Part shown: positions 61,055-64,000 of the stretch, in pieces | How the letters are laid out: each line of letters starts with the position of its first letter | How positions within the stretch are numbered: the stretch's first letter is position 1 | From: Lottia gigantea | Lineage: Eukaryota > Mollusca > Gastropoda > Lottiidae | Assembly: GCF_000327385.1 (NCBI RefSeq) | Contig: NW_008708752.1 | Location: 2,365,491 to 2,429,490, forward strand | Direction of reading: 5' to 3' | DNA: 64,000 nt | Translations under genes and position numbers: made by a program | The notes under the pieces: model-generated | Told to the model about the DNA's origin: nothing | Database searches by the model: none | Seen by the model: only the letters and a program-made list of their open reading frames with translations

Positions 61055-61433
61055 CATCTTAAGCTATTACGAACTGACTTATACCTTGACTGCAATAGCC
61101 TCCTTTCGCATACCACGTAAGTATGAAATGCAGCGATTTGATTAGATTTAACGCTAGCGAATACAACCAATTAGAGCCCTCGTCAGAAAGACTGCAGTAA
61201 ACCATAATGTTTATAGTTTTTAAGTCCAGGACTCTGATTGAGAGTATTAGGGTACAATCCAATCAAATCACTTTATTCCGCGAAACATGTAAGGCAACTA
61301 TTGCAGTCAAGGTATAAGGCGAACGGGCCAGTAGCCAGATTTGAATGTTCCGGGAGGGAGCAATTTTTATACGGCATTGCATTTTAGCTACAGACCACGA
61401 AGACGAAGTTTGTAATAGTTTGATATAATGAAG
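61055..61433. mobile_element. MITE family A copy with an internal insertion near its right end
   Basis: Left AAGCTATTACGAACTGACTT and ATACCTTGACTGCAATAGCC; middle GAAAGACTGCAGTAAACCAT; right GCAGTCAAGGTATAAGGCGA. About 80 bp of unrelated sequence (roughly 61324-61402) separates this from the last terminal block CGAAGTTTGTAATAGTTTGA. Confidence 0.7.
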
Positions 61434-62407
61434 TTGTACTGAATATGGCAATGAGTAGCCATTAATGTAGAAATAAGCCACTGATGTGTTTTTGACATCA
61501 AAATCCATATGTGCAAATTACTCGATCTAAAAATTCTATGAGTATTATAGTGCTATAATAAATTCCTATGTGTTTGAACATACTTCACCCCAATTGCATG
61601 ACATTGATGGACATCGACTGAATCAAATCAAATTTAGTAACTGGAATATCGTGTTGATGTGTCAAGGGATATGTCGATGTCGATGTCGAATAATAAGTAC
61701 GACCTTGACCAATCAAGATGGTTGACAAACTGATCACGGATGTGTTGTTCCATCATGAACTACTTACAAGAATGGATATTGAATAACGATAGTCTAGAAA
61801 TTTTAATTTTTTCTTCATTTTTTGAAAAATTTCTGAAGGCGAAATTTTACCTAACCAACGATACGTTTTCTGCATAAGGGAATTTTAACTATTCGCACAA
61901 ATACACATAATAAACTTGTAGTCATGTTATTTATAAGCATGATGCCAATAAAAAAAAACTTGTTCTGGTTGAGTTTCGCTGGACTTTTTGGCAATGGTTT
62001 GATGAACTAACTTGACCAATAACAAGGCCGCAAATTAATTCTAAGCAACTAATTAAAACCACAAACCACCTTGATTACGGTTAAAAAAAAGAGAACAAAA
62101 TGTCTGTTTCAATTGATTATACGAAACAGAAAACCACAGTTTTTTTTAATTCCTCGAGTTTTTTTCAATACGGCCATTTTCTTCTAATAAATCAACTAAC
62201 CAAGTAAATGTCACAATGGAAATCTTTAATTTTCTAAGATCGATAGTCGTTCAAGTAGAAGTGTCAGAATAGAACGACAAAAACTCTAGTTTCCTTGAAA
62301 TTAGATCTTAGCTTAAGGTAATATTTTCTTATATTAAATTCTTATGACAACTTTAAAATGTCATAGCTTTATAAATTATATGACTCGCGTTCAATGTTAA
62401 TATAATT

Positions 62408-62483
62408 CCCACAATGTCAAGCTATTACTAACTATTGCAGTCAAGATATAAGACGAAGTTCGTAATAGCTTGACATTGTGAAG
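62408..62483. mobile_element. MITE family A, minimal copy (termini only)
   Basis: 76 bp consisting of the left terminus CACAATGTCAAGCTATTACT joined almost directly to the right terminus GCAGTCAAGATATAAGACGA then AGTTCGTAATAGCTTGACAT. The interior has been deleted, leaving a near-perfect hairpin. Confidence 0.75.
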
Positions 62484-62688
62484 ATGTGCTAAAATATGAT
62501 TCGTGTCTTCGTACTGTAAAGTAATATTCACGTTGTCCCTTCCCTTCCTCGAAATCGAATTCAGACAGTTATTCATCCACCAGTTAAAGCGGGTGTTGCT
62601 GTTTGAAGCTTTATCTTGAAGAAAGGATCTTAATTCTACTTCTGATAATTCTAAAGCAAATTAAGACTGCAGACCTCAGCAGCAACAT

Positions 62689-62933
62689 CTTCACAATGTC
62701 AAACTATTACGATCTGCGTCTTATACTTTTACTGCGAAAGCAACCCTTCTACTACTTATACGTTAACGAATACATCCAATACTAGCCCTCGGTTACACTT
62801 TCTGTCGAATGCTATGTTAGCCTGTTTTCGGCAGCGTACAATCCGAATCGCTGCATTTACAAACTTCCTTAATATTAGAAGGGTTGCTATTGCAGTCAAT
62901 AGCCACAGTTTGTAATAGCTTGACATTCTGAAG
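62689..62933. mobile_element. MITE family A copy that borders the satellite
   Basis: Left CTTCACAATGTCAAACTATT; interior AACGAATACATCCAATACTA; right TTGCTATTGCAGTCAATAGC then CACAGTTTGTAATAGCTTGA and CATTCTGAAG. The right terminus is unit 1 of the 49-bp array. Confidence 0.75.
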
Positions 62934-64000
62934 ATAGTGTGGATGGTTCTTACGCAGTTTGTAATAGCTTGACATTATGAAGATAGTGTAGATGGTCCTT
63001 ACGCAGTTTGTAATAGCTTGCCATTCTGAAGATAGTGTGGATGGTTCTTACGCAGTTTGTAATAGCTTGACATTATGAAGATAGTGTAGATGGTTCTAAC
63101 ACAGTTTGTAATAGCTTGACATTCTGAAGATAGTGTGGATGGTTCTTACGCAGTTTGTAATAGCTTGACATTATGAAGATAGTGTAGATGGTTCTAACAC
63201 AGTTTGTAATAGCTTGACATTCTGAAGATAGTGTGGATGGTTCTTACGCAGTTTGTAATAGCTTGACATTATGAAGATAGTGTGGATGGTTCTTACGCAG
63301 TTTGTAATAGCTTGACATTCTGAAGATAGTGTGGATGGTTCTTACGCAGTTTGTAATAGCTTGACATTCTGAAGATAGTGTGGATGGTTCTTACGCAGTT
63401 TGTAATAGCTTGACATTGTGAAGATAGTGTAGATGGTTCTAACACAGTTTGTAATAGCTTGACATTCTGAAGATAGTGTGGATGGTTCTTACGCAGTTTG
63501 TAATAGCTTGACATTATGAAGATAGTGTAGATGGTCCTTACGCAGTTTGTAATAGCTTGCCATTCTGAAGATAGTGTGGATGGTTCTTACGCAGTTTGTA
63601 ATAGCTTGACATTATGAAGATAATGTAGATGGTCCTTACGCAGTTTGTAATAGCTTGCCATTCTGAAGATAGTGTAGATGGTTCTTACGCAGTTTGTAAT
63701 AGCTTGACATTATGAAGATAGTGTAGATGGTCCTTACGCAGTTTATAATAGCTTGCCATTCTGAAGATAGTGTAGATGGTTCTTACGCAGTTTATAATAG
63801 CTTGCCATTCTGAAGATAGTGTAGATGGTCCTTACGCAGTTTGTAATAGCTTGACATTATGAAGATAGTGTAGATGGTCCTTACGCAGTTTATAATAGCT
63901 TGCCATTCTGAAGATAGTGTAGGTGGTTCTTACGCAGTTTATAATAGCTTGCCATTCTGAAGATAGTGTAGATGGTTCTTACGCAGTTTATAATAGCTGC
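62906..64000 (+). repeat. 49-bp satellite array, about 22 copies, running off the right edge
   Basis: CAGTTTGTAATAGCTTGACA, TT(A/C)TGAAGATAGTGT and (A/G)GATGGT(T/C)CTTACG repeat at an exact 49-bp step (62906, 62955, 63004 and so on). Variant positions (ATTCTG/ATTATG, GTGTGG/GTGTAG, TTCTTACG/TCCTTACG/TTCTAACA) partly alternate, suggesting a 98-bp higher-order unit. No real gene inside; the minus-strand open frame at 63293-63514 is a by-product. Confidence 0.97.

Larger units (their letters stand above)
59687..64000. other. 5' flank or first intron of the AKAP-like gene
   Basis: No coding exon recognised. From 60468 on it is dominated by MITEs (60468-60691, 61055-61433, 62408-62483, 62689-62933) and the 49-bp satellite. 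The missing first exon of the AKAP-like gene is either short and hidden here or beyond 64000. Confidence 0.5.

Noticed and set aside
62906-64000. CRISPR-like array
   Set aside because: Repeats are contiguous with no unique spacers, and the DNA is eukaryotic.
1-64000. LTR retroelements, Polintons or other virus-like elements
   Set aside because: No long terminal repeats, polymerase, integrase, capsid or envelope similarity was recognised in the translated frames.

Overview
The window is AT-rich, intron-dense metazoan nuclear DNA. The gene set, the exon sizes, the SINE/MITE density and a mollusc-type ARM-TIR-SAM protein suggest a lophotrochozoan, most likely a mollusc (possibly a gastropod). 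That placement is inference. No bacterial, organellar, LTR-retroelement or virus-like sequence was recognised.

Layout. (1) 195-2730, minus: 5' half of a TIF1-family gene (TRIM24/TRIM33-like; RING, two B-boxes, coiled coil, Q-rich tail), continuing off the left edge. (2) 2731-8699: long intergenic stretch with minisatellites, a SINE and clusters of palindromic motifs. (3) 8700-12373, minus: mitochondrial release factor MTRF1L, 7 exons, 445 aa. (4) 13803-21699, plus: CPSF3/CPSF73, the pre-mRNA 3'-end endonuclease, 17 exons, 688 aa. Its fourth intron is 95% a 42-bp tandem array whose unit is a copy of the intron/exon junction. (5) 23332-31782, minus: RFWD3 E3 ubiquitin ligase, 13 exons, 746 aa. 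(6) 34685-40075, minus: ARM-TIR-SAM protein, 10 exons, 624 aa, with a likely N-myristoylation start and a conserved TIR glutamate. (7) 41840-44787, plus: TAF8, TFIID subunit, 6 exons, 270 aa. (8) 46283-47230, plus: intronless class A GPCR, 315 aa. (9) 50880-59686, minus: a large gene with a 4.1-kb last exon and five short upstream exons, 5' end not found. One upstream exon encodes a helix that fits the PKA RII-anchoring pattern. (10) 60000-64000: MITEs, then a 49-bp satellite running off the right edge that appears to derive from one end of a MITE.

For genes 3-7 I joined exons by GT/AG and reading phase. All junctions are phase-consistent and lengths match the human proteins where I know them (CPSF3 688 vs 684; RFWD3 746 vs 774). 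The genes do not form one pathway: they cover transcription (TIF1, TAF8), mRNA 3' processing (CPSF3), mitochondrial translation (MTRF1L), DNA repair (RFWD3), innate/NAD signalling (TIR) and receptor signalling (GPCR, possible AKAP).

Most unusual: the array of about 26 complete 3' splice-site modules in CPSF3; a satellite born from a MITE end; the ARM-TIR-SAM protein; the AKAP-like giant; and palindrome clusters (TTGGC-N5-GCCAA, AACCGGTT-like, TAGGCCTA) in the intergenic DNA.
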